A stretch of DNA of 64,000 nt, taken from positions 225,851 through 289,850 of the forward strand of contig NZ_NKJE01000001.1 in the NCBI RefSeq assembly GCF_002256285.1, given 5' to 3'. This stretch comes from Flavobacterium sp. BFFFF1. GTDB taxonomy: Bacteria > Bacteroidota > Bacteroidia > Flavobacteriales > Flavobacteriaceae. This document shows, one piece after another, positions 20,475-29,470 of this stretch. The stretch's first letter is position 1, and every line of letters starts with the position of its first letter. Position numbers and translations under genes: made by a program. The notes beneath the pieces are model-generated. The model had not been told where the DNA came from and did not search any database. It was given only the letters and a program-made list of their open reading frames with translations.

Positions 20475-21629
20475 ATGAAAACACCGATCACACTTACCGC
20501 AATCCTGCTCGCAACTTCTTTATCTTTCGCAGGCTGTAAAAACAACGACGGAGATAAACCTGTCATGGCACGGCATGCCAAAACTGAAAATACAAAAATT
20601 CAGGTGGCACTATTGCTCGACACTTCCAACAGCATGGACGGGCTCATCGAACAGGCCAAATCGCGACTCTGGAACATCGTAAATACGCTGACTACGTTGA
20701 AATATTCCGGAAAGACGCCGGATATTGAAATCAGTCTTTATGAATACGGCAACGACGGCCTTTCTGCTGAGGCCAATTACATCCGCCAGGTGACGCCATT
20801 GACGTCTGACTTAGATTTAATTTCTGAAAAACTGTTCTCGCTCCGTACCAATGGCGGCTCGGAATACTGTGGCGCAGTCATACAGGATGCCACCAAAAAA
20901 CTGCAGTGGGCGACTGAAAAATCTAATATGAAACTCCTTTACATCGCCGGAAATGAGCCATTTGACCAGGGACGTATAAGCTACAAAGAAAGTATTAGCG
21001 ACGCGTTGAAAAATGATATTTATGTGAATACCATTTTTTGCGGAAATGCTTTAGAAGGCATCAACACCCATTGGAAAGACGGCGCCGAAAAAGGAAATGG
21101 CAAATACTTTAATATCGATTCGGATGCCAAAGTGCGTTATGTTGTCACACCTTACGACGACAGGATCTACAAATGCAATGAGCGTCTCAACAGCACCTAT
21201 GTCGGCTATGGATCGATTGGTAAAGAGAAAAAAATGGCTCAGGAAATCCAGGACAGAAATGCCGAAACGGTTTCGAAAGCAAATTACACGGAGCGTGCCG
21301 TGAGCAAATCCAAATCGGTTTACACGAACAAAAACTGGGATTTGGTCGATAAAGTCAAAAGTGACGACAAAGCGCTTTCCCGTATGAAAAAAGAAGAGCT
21401 TCCGAAAGAATTACAGGGTAAAACGACGGAGGAAATCAAGGCGTTTGTAGCCGAAAAAACCAAAGAGCGCGAAGCGATTCAGTCTGAAATGACGGCATTG
21501 GCCAAACAGCGCCAGGCATTTATTGACGACGAACTCAGGAATTCCAAAACGCAGGACGATCTGGGCCAGGCCATCACCACGTCCATTGCCGAATTAGCCA
21601 GGGCAAAAGGCTACACTATCGAAAAATAA
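20475..21629 (+). CDS. von Willebrand factor A domain lipoprotein
   Basis: 384 residues. A lipoprotein signal ends LSFAGC (Cys21). The VWA domain (about 40-260) has a complete MIDAS opening DTSNS (Asp49, Ser51, Ser53), so metal-dependent binding is plausible. The C-terminal third is rich in Lys/Glu helices and probably coiled coil. It is followed after about 65 bases by a DUF4139 gene and is divergent from a LytS/LytTR pair with candidate operators between them. The binding partner is unknown; the neighbours suggest a cell-envelope function. Confidence 0.85.
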   Translation: MKTPITLTAILLATSLSFAGCKNNDGDKPVMARHAKTENTKIQVALLLDTSNSMDGLIEQAKSRLWNIVNTLTTLKYSGKTPDIEISLYEYGNDGLSAEANYIRQVTPLTSDLDLISEKLFSLRTNGGSEYCGAVIQDATKKLQWATEKSNMKLLYIAGNEPFDQGRISYKESISDALKNDIYVNTIFCGNALEGINTHWKDGAEKGNGKYFNIDSDAKVRYVVTPYDDRIYKCNERLNSTYVGYGSIGKEKKMAQEIQDRNAETVSKANYTERAVSKSKSVYTNKNWDLVDKVKSDDKALSRMKKEELPKELQGKTTEEIKAFVAEKTKEREAIQSEMTALAKQRQAFIDDELRNSKTQDDLGQAITTSIAELARAKGYTIEK

Positions 21630-21694
21630 TCCGTTTCTTTCCCAACCAATTTCCTATTGTGATACTCATGAATAAATACGCTAAAACTTACATT

Positions 21695-23308
21695 ATGAAA
21701 AATCTTCCCTTTCTGCTGCTTCTGATCGGAAGCATGGCTTTCGCCCAAAAACCAATATTTGTAACTGCAAAGACCAAAGCAGCAACAGTCTACTTCGCCG
21801 GAGCTGAATTATCCCAATCAACCTCAGCGACTTTGCCGAAAGGTACGAGTGAGATTATTGTGAAAAATGTCGCTGACTATCTTAACGAAGGTTCCATACA
21901 AATTGGTGCGCCGTCGACGGTAACCGTATTATCGGTTCAATTTACCAACAACTATATCAGTGAATATGAGGTTGACGAGAATTCTACTGAAGTCAAAAAA
22001 GTGCGCGATAGCATTCAATTGGTATCAAAAGAAGTCAATCGGCTTACAAACGCCCTGAATTCAGAAGCCAAAACACTGGAACTACTGGACAAAAACCAAC
22101 AGGTTTCCGGAACCAATACAGGTTTAAATCTCGCAGAACTCGCTAAAGTTGTGGAATATTATAAGGCCAAACGAACAGAGATCAGCAACAACTATGATGT
22201 GCTTGAAGAGAAAATTAAAAAGCTCAACGACCTCATCGCTAAGTTAAACACCAAGCTCGAGGTCAACACTAAAAATGAGGAGAAGATTTCCAAGGGAAAA
22301 TTGATTTTGCAGGTGATGAATGAAGTGGCCGGAAATGTCGACTTTGATCTCAATTACCTTACAGGCAGCGCCTCATGGCAGCCGTTTTACGACTTACGGG
22401 CGAATAGCATTATTGAGCCGATCCAGATGATGTATAAAGCGCGCGTCACCCAAACCACCGGCATTGATTGGAAGAAAGTAAAATTGACGTTGTCAAGTGG
22501 CAACCCCACGCAAAACAACCAGGCGCCTTTATTACAGGCTTGGTTCTTAAATTATGGTGTTTTTGAAAATGACATGTTTAAAGAAACGAAAGATGAGCGG
22601 ATGGTGAATACAATACAAGGCCAGGCACCGGGATTAAGCGTCGGCTACGCGAAAACCAAGTCAGCAAGCATGACAAACTACACCACCATCAATGAAAACC
22701 AGCTCAACATTTCTTTCGACATTGACATACCTTATGACATCCTGTCGAACGGCAAAGCACACAGTGTTGCGTTAAAGGAAATCCAGCTGCCAGCTTCGTA
22801 CAAATATTACAGCGTTCCAAAAATAGAGAAAGAGGCCTTCTTGCTCGCCGAAATCAGTGATTATTCCAAATACAATCTGCTGCCTGGTGAAGCAAACATT
22901 ATTTTTGAAGGTCTGTACGTTGGGAAAACCTCCATCAACCCGAACCAAACTGCGGATACTTTAAACCTCAGCATGGGCCGTGATAAGAAAATCAGCATCA
23001 AAAGGGAGAAAATCATCGACAAATCAGAAACCAGGTTCCTGTCGTCTAAAAAAGAGCAGACTTTCACCTATGACATCACCATCCGCAACAATAAAAAAGA
23101 AACCGCAAACATCATGGTGAAAGACCAATATCCGTTGAGTCCTGACAAAGAAATAGAAATCGAGCTAAAGGAGAGCGACGGCGCTAAAGTCAACACCGAA
23201 ACCGGCATCCTGACCTGGCAGCTGAACCTGAAACCGAATGAAACAAAGAAGCTGCGGATCAGCTATAAAGTGAAATACCCGAAAGACAAACGGATTGATA
23301 ATTTATAA
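21695..23308 (+). CDS. DUF4139/mucoidy inhibitor MuiA-type exported protein
   Basis: 537 residues from the ATG at 21695, chosen because it opens a signal peptide (MKNLPFLLLLIGSMAFAQ); an upstream in-frame start at 21659 would put 12 polar residues before it. An N-terminal DUF4140-like segment (TKAATVYFAGAELSQS) is followed by a coiled-coil region (about 90-215) and a DUF4139 beta-domain (TGSASWQPFYDLRA to the end). An insertion near residue 310 reads TIQGQAPGLSVGY, resembling the plug start of SusC-type receptors. Probably in an operon with the VWA lipoprotein. Molecular function unknown. Confidence 0.85.
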   Translation: MKNLPFLLLLIGSMAFAQKPIFVTAKTKAATVYFAGAELSQSTSATLPKGTSEIIVKNVADYLNEGSIQIGAPSTVTVLSVQFTNNYISEYEVDENSTEVKKVRDSIQLVSKEVNRLTNALNSEAKTLELLDKNQQVSGTNTGLNLAELAKVVEYYKAKRTEISNNYDVLEEKIKKLNDLIAKLNTKLEVNTKNEEKISKGKLILQVMNEVAGNVDFDLNYLTGSASWQPFYDLRANSIIEPIQMMYKARVTQTTGIDWKKVKLTLSSGNPTQNNQAPLLQAWFLNYGVFENDMFKETKDERMVNTIQGQAPGLSVGYAKTKSASMTNYTTINENQLNISFDIDIPYDILSNGKAHSVALKEIQLPASYKYYSVPKIEKEAFLLAEISDYSKYNLLPGEANIIFEGLYVGKTSINPNQTADTLNLSMGRDKKISIKREKIIDKSETRFLSSKKEQTFTYDITIRNNKKETANIMVKDQYPLSPDKEIEIELKESDGAKVNTETGILTWQLNLKPNETKKLRISYKVKYPKDKRIDNL

Positions 23309-23316
23309 TTGTTTTT

Positions 23317-23348
23317 AAAACCTCATAAGCTTATGAGGTTTTTTTTTG
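23317..23348 (+). terminator. Terminator after the DUF4139 gene
   Basis: Perfect inverted repeat AACCTCATAAG / CTTATGAGGTT centred at 23329/23330, followed by a run of T. It lies 9 bases after the stop codon and ends the VWA-DUF4139 transcript. Confidence 0.92.
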
Positions 23349-23399
23349 CTTAAAAAATTCCTACTTTTACGATGACACAACCTACTTAAATTATTCGCT

Positions 23400-24767
23400 A
23401 TGAAATATTTATACTTTTTTACCGCCTTCATTTCTACGTTTGCGGCGGCCCAAACCATTGGGACACAATTATTCGCGACGGGTTTCAATTCACCTGTAGA
23501 AATCGTACATGCCGGAGACAGCAGATTATTTGTCGTACAACAAACCGGCACCATCCGAATCCTGAATGCAAACCAGACCATCAATCCGTCACCATTCCTG
23601 AACATCTCTTCACTCATCAGCACAGGTGGTGAGCGCGGGCTTTTAGGGCTGGCGTTTCATCCCAATTATGCCACGAATGGTTTTTTCTATGTGAACTATA
23701 CCAATACCTCCGGCAACACCGTCATTGCGCGGTATTCAGTGAGTGACGCGAATGCCAATGTGGCTAATCAAGCAAGCGCGACGATATTGCTTACCATTCC
23801 GCAGCCGTTTTCAAACCACAACGGCGGTACGTTGCGATTTGGCCCTGACGGATACCTTTACATTGGAATGGGCGACGGGGGAAGCGGCGGCGATCCCGGA
23901 AACCGTGCGCAAAATAAAAATGAATTGTTGGGTAAAATGCTCCGGCTCGATGTCGATGGGGGAACCCCATATGGTATTCCGGGCACTAATCCTTATGTCG
24001 GGATTGATGGCGCAGACGAAATTTGGTCCATTGGCGTGCGGAATCCATGGAAATTCTCGTTTGACACAACCGACGGAAATCTGTGGATCGCAGATGTCGG
24101 CCAGGAAAATGTCGAAGAAATAAACAAAGTGGCTGCCGGCGATGGCGGCTACAATTTTGGATGGCGTTGTTATGAAGGCAACAGTGCTTTCGATACTTCC
24201 GGTTGCGCGGCGCAGAATACATTGACTTTCCCATTTGCCATCTACTCGTCTGCTACTGGTAGCGGCAATTGTTCGGTAACCGGCGGCTACGTATATCGTG
24301 GTACCACTTATCCGAATTTTGTCGGGAAATATTTCTTTACAGATTACTGTTCCGATAAAATTGGTATGGTGGATGGCGCAGGCACCGTTACTTTTTCAAG
24401 TGTCCAGCCTGGCGGTAGCTTTACCACATTTGGGGTGAATGCTGCAAACGATTTGTTTATTGCCTCGTCAGCAAATGGCGTAATTTATAAAGTAATAGAC
24501 ACGTCGTTAAGCATTCCCGACAATGAAAAGACAGCCTTTAATGTGTATCCTAACCCGGCTTCCAACGTGTTTAACATCCGTTCCGCGGGCGGCGCTTTCC
24601 CGGTTGCGTTATCGGTTTTTGATCTGAGCGGCAAACAATTGTTGCAGCAGGACATTAGCGGTGAAAGTGAGCAAATTGATATCAGCAACCTGCAAGCTGG
24701 TGTCTATCTGGTCAATACCGAAGATCATCTTGGGATAAAATCGACAACGCGATTGTTGGTAGATTAA
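23400..24767 (+). CDS. Secreted PQQ-type glucose/sorbosone dehydrogenase with T9SS sorting tail
   Basis: 455 residues: signal peptide (to about 18, TFAAAQ), a GSDH six-bladed propeller (about 25-350) with GERGLLGLAFHP, NHNGGTLRFGPDGYLY, MGDGGSGGDPGNRAQN and WSIGVRNPWKFSFD, then a T9SS type A C-terminal domain (about 375-455; YPNPASNVFNI ending GVYLVNTEDH). The family oxidises sugars with pyrroloquinoline quinone, and the conserved His after the propeller start is present. The sorting tail predicts export across the outer membrane. It has its own transcript after the terminator at 23317 and abuts the convergent aldo/keto reductase gene. Confidence 0.9.
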   Translation: MKYLYFFTAFISTFAAAQTIGTQLFATGFNSPVEIVHAGDSRLFVVQQTGTIRILNANQTINPSPFLNISSLISTGGERGLLGLAFHPNYATNGFFYVNYTNTSGNTVIARYSVSDANANVANQASATILLTIPQPFSNHNGGTLRFGPDGYLYIGMGDGGSGGDPGNRAQNKNELLGKMLRLDVDGGTPYGIPGTNPYVGIDGADEIWSIGVRNPWKFSFDTTDGNLWIADVGQENVEEINKVAAGDGGYNFGWRCYEGNSAFDTSGCAAQNTLTFPFAIYSSATGSGNCSVTGGYVYRGTTYPNFVGKYFFTDYCSDKIGMVDGAGTVTFSSVQPGGSFTTFGVNAANDLFIASSANGVIYKVIDTSLSIPDNEKTAFNVYPNPASNVFNIRSAGGAFPVALSVFDLSGKQLLQQDISGESEQIDISNLQAGVYLVNTEDHLGIKSTTRLLVD

Positions 24768-25805
24768 TTACGGTGCAGGGTTTGGAAATTGCCGGTGCAT
24801 GCTGTCAATTTCCTCGAAGATTGCCGGACTTAAATTCAGGGCGTGTGCCTCAATATTTTCCTTAAGCTGTTCCAAAGACGTCGCGCCAATAATAGTGCTC
24901 GTCACAAAGGGTTGTGCCCGCACAAATGCCAATGCCAACTGTGAAGGAATCATGCCATGTTCCTCAGCGAGTTTCACATAAAGCGCGGCTGCTTTTCGGG
25001 CTTCGTCGGAATTGTACCTGGTGAAATTGGGGAACAGGTTGAGCCGCGCCTCTGGGCTTATCCGGCCTTTTCCGTATTTTCCGGTAAGAATTCCGAAACC
25101 AAGTGGTGAGTACGCCAATAATCCAACTTTTTCACGGTACAAAACTTCCGCCAACCCAACTTCGAGCGACCGGTTTACCAAAGAATAAGGATTTTGGACC
25201 GTTATGGCTTTTGGCAGGTTGTGTTTTTTACTTTCTTCGAGGAAACGCATCAATCCCCACGGGGTCTCATTGGAAATTCCAAAATGCCTGATTTTTCCCT
25301 GCTGGATCAAATGCTGACAGGTTTCCAATATCTCAAACGTGTTGTCTTCCCATAGATCATTCTGGATTGTGAATCCCAATTGCCCAAACATGTTGGATTT
25401 ACGCTCAGGCCAATGCAGCTGGTATAAATCAATGTAATCCGTTTGAAGACGCTTCAGGCTTTTCTCGACAGAAGAGACAATGGTTTGTGGCGTGTAGCGC
25501 AAATCTTCACGGATATAGGGCAACCCGCGATTCGCACCAGCGATTTTCGAAGCGAGCACAATTTGATCTCTTTTTCCCGATGATTTAATCCAGGTCCCAA
25601 TGATTTTTTCTGTGGAACCGTAATTTTCTTCAATTGCAGGTACGGGGTACATTTCCGCCGTGTCTATAAAATTGATTCCCTGTTCGAGAGCAAAGTCAAT
25701 TTGGGCGTGTCCTTCTTTTTCAGTATTCTGCCTCCCAAATGTCATTGTTCCAAGGCAAAGTGTACTGACCTTCACGGCAGTTTCGGGCAAAAAGGTATAT
25801 TTCAT
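24768..25805 (-). CDS. Aldo/keto reductase (Tas-like)
   Basis: 345 residues of a cytosolic NADPH-dependent TIM-barrel oxidoreductase. The catalytic tetrad is visible: Asp48 and Tyr53 in FIDTAEMYPVP, Lys in VLASKIAG, and His in YQLHWPE. GTMTFGRQNTEKEG at the start and SIIGATSLEQLKENI-type cofactor-binding sequence near the end (STIIGATSLEQLKEN) match the Tas/YghZ branch. The physiological substrate cannot be inferred. Its stop abuts the stop of the convergent sugar dehydrogenase gene with no space between. Confidence 0.93.
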   Translation of the reverse strand: MKYTFLPETAVKVSTLCLGTMTFGRQNTEKEGHAQIDFALEQGINFIDTAEMYPVPAIEENYGSTEKIIGTWIKSSGKRDQIVLASKIAGANRGLPYIREDLRYTPQTIVSSVEKSLKRLQTDYIDLYQLHWPERKSNMFGQLGFTIQNDLWEDNTFEILETCQHLIQQGKIRHFGISNETPWGLMRFLEESKKHNLPKAITVQNPYSLVNRSLEVGLAEVLYREKVGLLAYSPLGFGILTGKYGKGRISPEARLNLFPNFTRYNSDEARKAAALYVKLAEEHGMIPSQLALAFVRAQPFVTSTIIGATSLEQLKENIEAHALNLSPAIFEEIDSMHRQFPNPAP

Positions 25806-25832
25806 AGTAAGATTTGGACGGTAGAGAAGCGA

Positions 25833-26348
25833 TTAGGCTACGTTCTCAAAAGCGATAAAATGGGAAAGGACTCCTTTTGAATTAAATATCGGGAAACTCC
25901 TGACTTTGCAGTCATAAGGCGTTCCATCTTTGCGATAATTGACGATAATCCCCTCAAACGGCTTTAGGTTTGCAACAGCTTCGCGAATAGTGGCTTTTGT
26001 ATTCCCAGAAGTGCCTTCACCCTGAAGCATCTTTGGGCTTTGGCCGATTAATTCCTTTGCTTCATAACCCGTCATGGCCACGACATTAGAGGTAGAGAAT
26101 ACAATCCTGACATTTGGGTCGGTCACCACAATTGTCGTATCATGTTCAATGTCGCGCAATTCACCAAAATCAAAAACCCAGCGGTTCTTGTCCGCAAGAG
26201 ACTTCAATTGGTGTAAATCGGATTCCGTCGCATTAGTTTGTTGTAAATGAAATGCGAAAATATCCCAACTAACTAATGGGAGCCTGGGCTGTTTCCTGCT
26301 TTCAGAAAACTGCGCCGCGATTTCATCATATGCTTTTAGTTCAACCAT
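25833..26348 (-). CDS. PAS domain protein, LOV-like without the photoactive Cys
   Basis: 171 residues from the ATG at 26348 (MVELKAYDEIAA). A helical N-terminal part (about 1-65) is followed by a PAS domain (about 68-171: TTIVVTDPNVRIVFSTSN, MTGYEAKELIG, RKDGTPYDCKV). The segment GQSPKMLQGEGT (102-113) sits where LOV domains have GxNCRFLQ; Pro replaces the photoactive Cys, so flavin photochemistry is not expected. No output domain is present, so it probably acts through a partner protein. Confidence 0.75.
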   Translation of the reverse strand: MVELKAYDEIAAQFSESRKQPRLPLVSWDIFAFHLQQTNATESDLHQLKSLADKNRWVFDFGELRDIEHDTTIVVTDPNVRIVFSTSNVVAMTGYEAKELIGQSPKMLQGEGTSGNTKATIREAVANLKPFEGIIVNYRKDGTPYDCKVRSFPIFNSKGVLSHFIAFENVA

Positions 26349-26428
26349 TCCGTACAATATTTAAACAAAAGTAAATTTATATTCCGTATTACAATTTAAA
26401 AAAAAAATCTTTAACGCTTGTTCAACGC

Positions 26429-27511
26429 TCAAAAATCAAACCTAAGCTGCACAACAACTGCTTTTTTGACTTCTGTATTCAAGTTATTGAGCGAAATTCC
26501 CAACAGCCGTACCGAATCTTTCATGCGCTCTTGATACAATAACTCTTTCGCCGTGTCAAACAACAATGACTTATCAGAAATGAAATACGGCAGTGTTTTG
26601 CTCCTTGTTTGCAAGGAAAAATCGCTGTATTTGATTTTCAAAGTAACGGTTTTTCCTGCAATATTGTAGCGCCTCAGTCGCCTTTCCAATTCTGCTGCTA
26701 TCGTTTCAAGCTTTTCCTCCATAAAAATCTCTGAAGTCAGGTTTTCATTGAACGTATGCTCTGTTGCCACAGATTTTGCAACGCGTTCCGGTTTGACTTC
26801 GCTATTGTGGATGCCGCGCACAATATGGTAATAATATCCTCCGGACTTTCCAAAATGCTTCTCAAGAAATTCCAGCGGCTTTTGTTTTAAATCCAGTCCG
26901 GTAAAAATCCCCAACTGATACATTTTATCACGTGTAACCTTGCCAACGCCATAAAATTTCCCAATCGGAAGTGCCTCGAGAAAAGGGATGACTTCACTCG
27001 GCGTGACCGTTTTCTGTCCATTTGGCTTGTTGTAGTCGGAGGCTACTTTAGCAATAAATTTATTTATGGAGATTCCTGCCGATGCCGTAAGTCCCAGTTC
27101 ATCGTAAATCCTCCTGCGGATTTCCTGTGCGATTAAAGTTGCGCTCGGATTGCCCTTTTTGTTTTGGGTGACATCGAGATAGGCTTCGTCAAGTGATAAT
27201 GGCTCTACCAGATCGGTGTAGTCAAGGAAAATCTTACGGATCTTCTGAGAAATTTCCTTGTATCGGTCAAACCGTGGCCGCACGAAGATCAGTTCCGGAC
27301 AGTATTTTTTGGCCAAAACGCCGCTTAGCGCACTTCGCACACCGAATTTACGCGCTTCGTAACTCGCCGCCGAAACCACGCCGCGGTGTTCGCTCCCTCC
27401 CACGGCAAGCGGCTTTCCACGGAGCTCAGGATTATCCAGCTGTTCCACAGACGCATAGAAGGCATCCATATCAACATGAATAATTTTGCGCGCTGTATTG
27501 AAATCCGCCAT
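26429..27511 (-). CDS. dinB: DNA polymerase IV
   Basis: Y-family translesion polymerase of 360 residues. The catalytic acidic residues lie in HVDMDAFYASVEQ near the N-terminus and SLDEAYLDVT near residue 105. KFIAKVASDYNKPNGQ and GVGKVTRDKMYQLGI (helix-hairpin-helix) identify the palm and thumb, and the little-finger domain follows (KYSDFSLQTRS). Length is normal. No clear LexA-type box is visible in the 84-base gap to the divergent CYTH gene. Confidence 0.96.
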   Translation of the reverse strand: MADFNTARKIIHVDMDAFYASVEQLDNPELRGKPLAVGGSEHRGVVSAASYEARKFGVRSALSGVLAKKYCPELIFVRPRFDRYKEISQKIRKIFLDYTDLVEPLSLDEAYLDVTQNKKGNPSATLIAQEIRRRIYDELGLTASAGISINKFIAKVASDYNKPNGQKTVTPSEVIPFLEALPIGKFYGVGKVTRDKMYQLGIFTGLDLKQKPLEFLEKHFGKSGGYYYHIVRGIHNSEVKPERVAKSVATEHTFNENLTSEIFMEEKLETIAAELERRLRRYNIAGKTVTLKIKYSDFSLQTRSKTLPYFISDKSLLFDTAKELLYQERMKDSVRLLGISLNNLNTEVKKAVVVQLRFDF

Positions 27512-27569
27512 GGCACAAATTTAGGCACGTTTTGAAAAAAAGAGAACGTCTACAATCAAAAAATAGTGA

Positions 27570-27577
27570 TACATTTG
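27570..27577 (+). promoter_or_regulatory. -7 box of the CYTH gene; decides its start codon
   Basis: TACATTTG matches TAnnTTTG. It lies inside the longer reading frame that begins at 27566, which argues that translation starts at the ATG at 27596 downstream of it. Confidence 0.5.
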
Positions 27578-27595
27578 AAAGAAAGTACACTTACA

Positions 27596-28078
27596 ATGAT
27601 TGAAATTGAGCGCAAGTTTCTCGTAACCTCTGACGATTTCAAGGCTTCGGCTTCGGCTAAAAACCACATTGCCCAGGGCTATCTGAATTCCCATCCGGAA
27701 CGCACGGTACGAATCCGAATCAAAGGTGAAATCGGGTTTCTGACCATAAAAGGGAAAGGAAACGAAAGCGGGACTACCCGGCTGGAATGGGAAACTGAAT
27801 TGTCGTTGATGGATGCTAAACCGCTATTGGCATTATGTGAAAAAGGCATCATTGACAAAACCCGGTACGAAATCCCTGTGGGCAAGCACACTTTCGAAGT
27901 TGATGAATTTCACGGCGAAAATGAAGGGCTGCTGATTGCAGAGATAGAGCTGAAGGACGAAAATGAAGCCTTCGAAAAACCGTCCTGGCTTGGTATGGAA
28001 GTGACTGGAAACAAGCAATATTACAACGCATATTTAAGCAACCATCCGTATTCCGAGTGGAAAACAAACCAGGAATAA
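27596..28078 (+). CDS. CYTH-domain triphosphate tunnel phosphatase
   Basis: 160 residues from the ATG at 27596 (MIEIERKFLV), which gives the canonical N-terminal ExExK motif as Glu3, Glu5, Lys7. The start at 27566 would put ten unconserved residues in front and would lie upstream of the -7 box. Charged strands typical of the tunnel follow (ERTVRIRIKGE, GFLTIKGKG, ELKDENEAF). The short single-domain form resembles the bacterial NeuTTM branch, known to hydrolyse tripolyphosphate in a metal-dependent way. A CDGSH protein gene and an esterase gene follow on the same strand. Confidence 0.88.
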   Translation: MIEIERKFLVTSDDFKASASAKNHIAQGYLNSHPERTVRIRIKGEIGFLTIKGKGNESGTTRLEWETELSLMDAKPLLALCEKGIIDKTRYEIPVGKHTFEVDEFHGENEGLLIAEIELKDENEAFEKPSWLGMEVTGNKQYYNAYLSNHPYSEWKTNQE

Positions 28079-28123
28079 CATTTACTATAGTCTCCTTAAA
28101 CTAAAAACTTTAAAAAATTTAAC

Positions 28124-28348
28124 ATGGGTAAAACAAAATTAACGATCAACAACAACGGTTCTGTTAAAATAGAAGGCGATTTTGAAATCGTCGATAAAGA
28201 CGGCAACGTATACGGACTGCAGGGACGAACAACGTTAAGCATCTGCCGTTGCGGCTTGTCTGCCAATAAGCCTTTTTGCGATGGATCACACCGCAACCAT
28301 TTTGAACACGAAGCCAAAGCATTTGACCTGCCGCCAATGAAATCGTAA
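28124..28348 (+). CDS. CDGSH iron-sulfur domain protein
   Basis: 74 residues with the CDGSH signature CRCGLSANKPFCDGSH (three Cys and one His that hold a redox-active 2Fe-2S cluster, as in mitoNEET). The N-terminal half is a small beta-structure and there is no membrane anchor, so the protein is cytosolic. It starts 45 bases after the CYTH gene and ends 10 bases before the esterase gene, so the three may be one transcript. Likely an electron-transfer or Fe-S handling protein. Confidence 0.93.
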   Translation: MGKTKLTINNNGSVKIEGDFEIVDKDGNVYGLQGRTTLSICRCGLSANKPFCDGSHRNHFEHEAKAFDLPPMKS

Positions 28349-28358
28349 TGTAACCCGG

Positions 28359-29276
28359 ATGATGAAAAATGCGCTCCTTGCCCTTAGCTGTTTTTTGTGC
28401 TTTCAGGCGTCCGCCCAAAGAATGCAGACGATTACCTATTTTCAAAACGACACGTTAAAACTCGACCTCGATTTATTCCTGCCTGAAAAAATGCCTGACA
28501 CAAAGTTGCCATTGCTGCTGTTTGTTCATGGTGGCGGCTTTTCGATTGGTAAAAAAGAAGATGGGCAGCCCATTTGCAAATACCTCGCGCAAAATGGAAT
28601 TGCCGCAGCGTCAATCAGTTATACGCTCTACATGAAAGGTAAAAAATTCAGCTGCGACGGCGTGCTGGCAGAGAAAGTAAAAGCGTTTCAATATGGCGCC
28701 AATGATCTTTGGCTTGCGACCTCTTTTTTCTTATCAAATAAAAGCAAATACAATATTGACATAGAAAAAATTTTCATCGCCGGTTCAAGTGCGGGCGGCG
28801 AAACGGTATTGCATGCATCGCATTGGAATCGCGAGTTGATGAAAATGTACGACGTAAAACTACCGGATAATTTTAGGTATGCAGGATTGGTTTCCGGCGC
28901 GGGTGCGATTATGGACATCAATCTAATCAATAAAAATACCTTAATCCCGATGATGCTTTTTCACGGCAACGGGGATACGACGGTTCCTTATGCTACTGCC
29001 GCGCACCACTATTGCCCGACAAACGCAAGCGGATGGCTGATGTTATTCGGGTCATTTTCCATTTACAATTATGCGAAAGACCTCAATGGAAACGTATCGC
29101 TCTTTACTTTTTGTGGTGGCGGACATGAATACAGCGGAACGCTTTTCGAAAAAGACCAATACCTGATCCTCGATTTTATAAATAATGTGATTGCCGGGAA
29201 AAAGTTCCAGTCGCATACCATCATACCGACAGGAAAAAAGACTGAAAAGTCTGCGGTTTATGGATTTTGTGACTGA
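28359..29276 (+). CDS. Exported alpha/beta hydrolase (carboxylesterase-like)
   Basis: 305 residues with a signal peptide (MMKNALLALSCFLCFQASAQ), oxyanion-hole motif HGGGFSIG, nucleophile elbow GSSAGGE, the Asp region FHGNGDTTVPY and His in GGGHEYSG. All three catalytic residues appear present, unlike the esterase-fold protein at 13240. The HGGG motif points to the hormone-sensitive-lipase/carboxylesterase group. Two tandem ATG codons open the gene. The substrate is unknown; export suggests action in the periplasm or outside. Confidence 0.85.
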   Translation: MMKNALLALSCFLCFQASAQRMQTITYFQNDTLKLDLDLFLPEKMPDTKLPLLLFVHGGGFSIGKKEDGQPICKYLAQNGIAAASISYTLYMKGKKFSCDGVLAEKVKAFQYGANDLWLATSFFLSNKSKYNIDIEKIFIAGSSAGGETVLHASHWNRELMKMYDVKLPDNFRYAGLVSGAGAIMDINLINKNTLIPMMLFHGNGDTTVPYATAAHHYCPTNASGWLMLFGSFSIYNYAKDLNGNVSLFTFCGGGHEYSGTLFEKDQYLILDFINNVIAGKKFQSHTIIPTGKKTEKSAVYGFCD

Positions 29277-29323
29277 TTCCTTCTGGTTGTGGGCAAAAGC
29301 TGTGAAATCCCGAAACTTTAGAT

Positions 29324-29331
29324 TATATTTG
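29324..29331 (+). promoter_or_regulatory. -7 box ahead of lepA
   Basis: TATATTTG matches TAnnTTTG, 139 bases before the lepA ATG. If used, the dispersed hairpin element at 29381-29448 lies in the 5' leader of lepA. Confidence 0.4.
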
Positions 29332-29380
29332 CCGACTGGCGAAAGGCGTTCCAAAAGAACCATAAAACGTCATGATACAA

Positions 29381-29448
29381 GGCATTGCGTGAGGGATTGA
29401 AGCAAGGTGCCGTGCACCGCGAAAAGCCCGACCCGAAGGGGCACGCCC
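29381..29448 (+). repeat. Dispersed hairpin element, copy A (short form)
   Basis: Starts GCGTGAGGGATTGAAGC, has a compact inverted repeat GGTGC/GCACC, and ends AAAGCCCGACCCGAAGG and GGCACGCCC. It shares both flanks with the copies at 34579-34655 and 49009-49100 but lacks the long central stem. It lies between the esterase gene and lepA, read in the same direction as both. Confidence 0.65.
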
Positions 29449-29470
29449 AAAAAAAGAACGAAAAGAGAAC

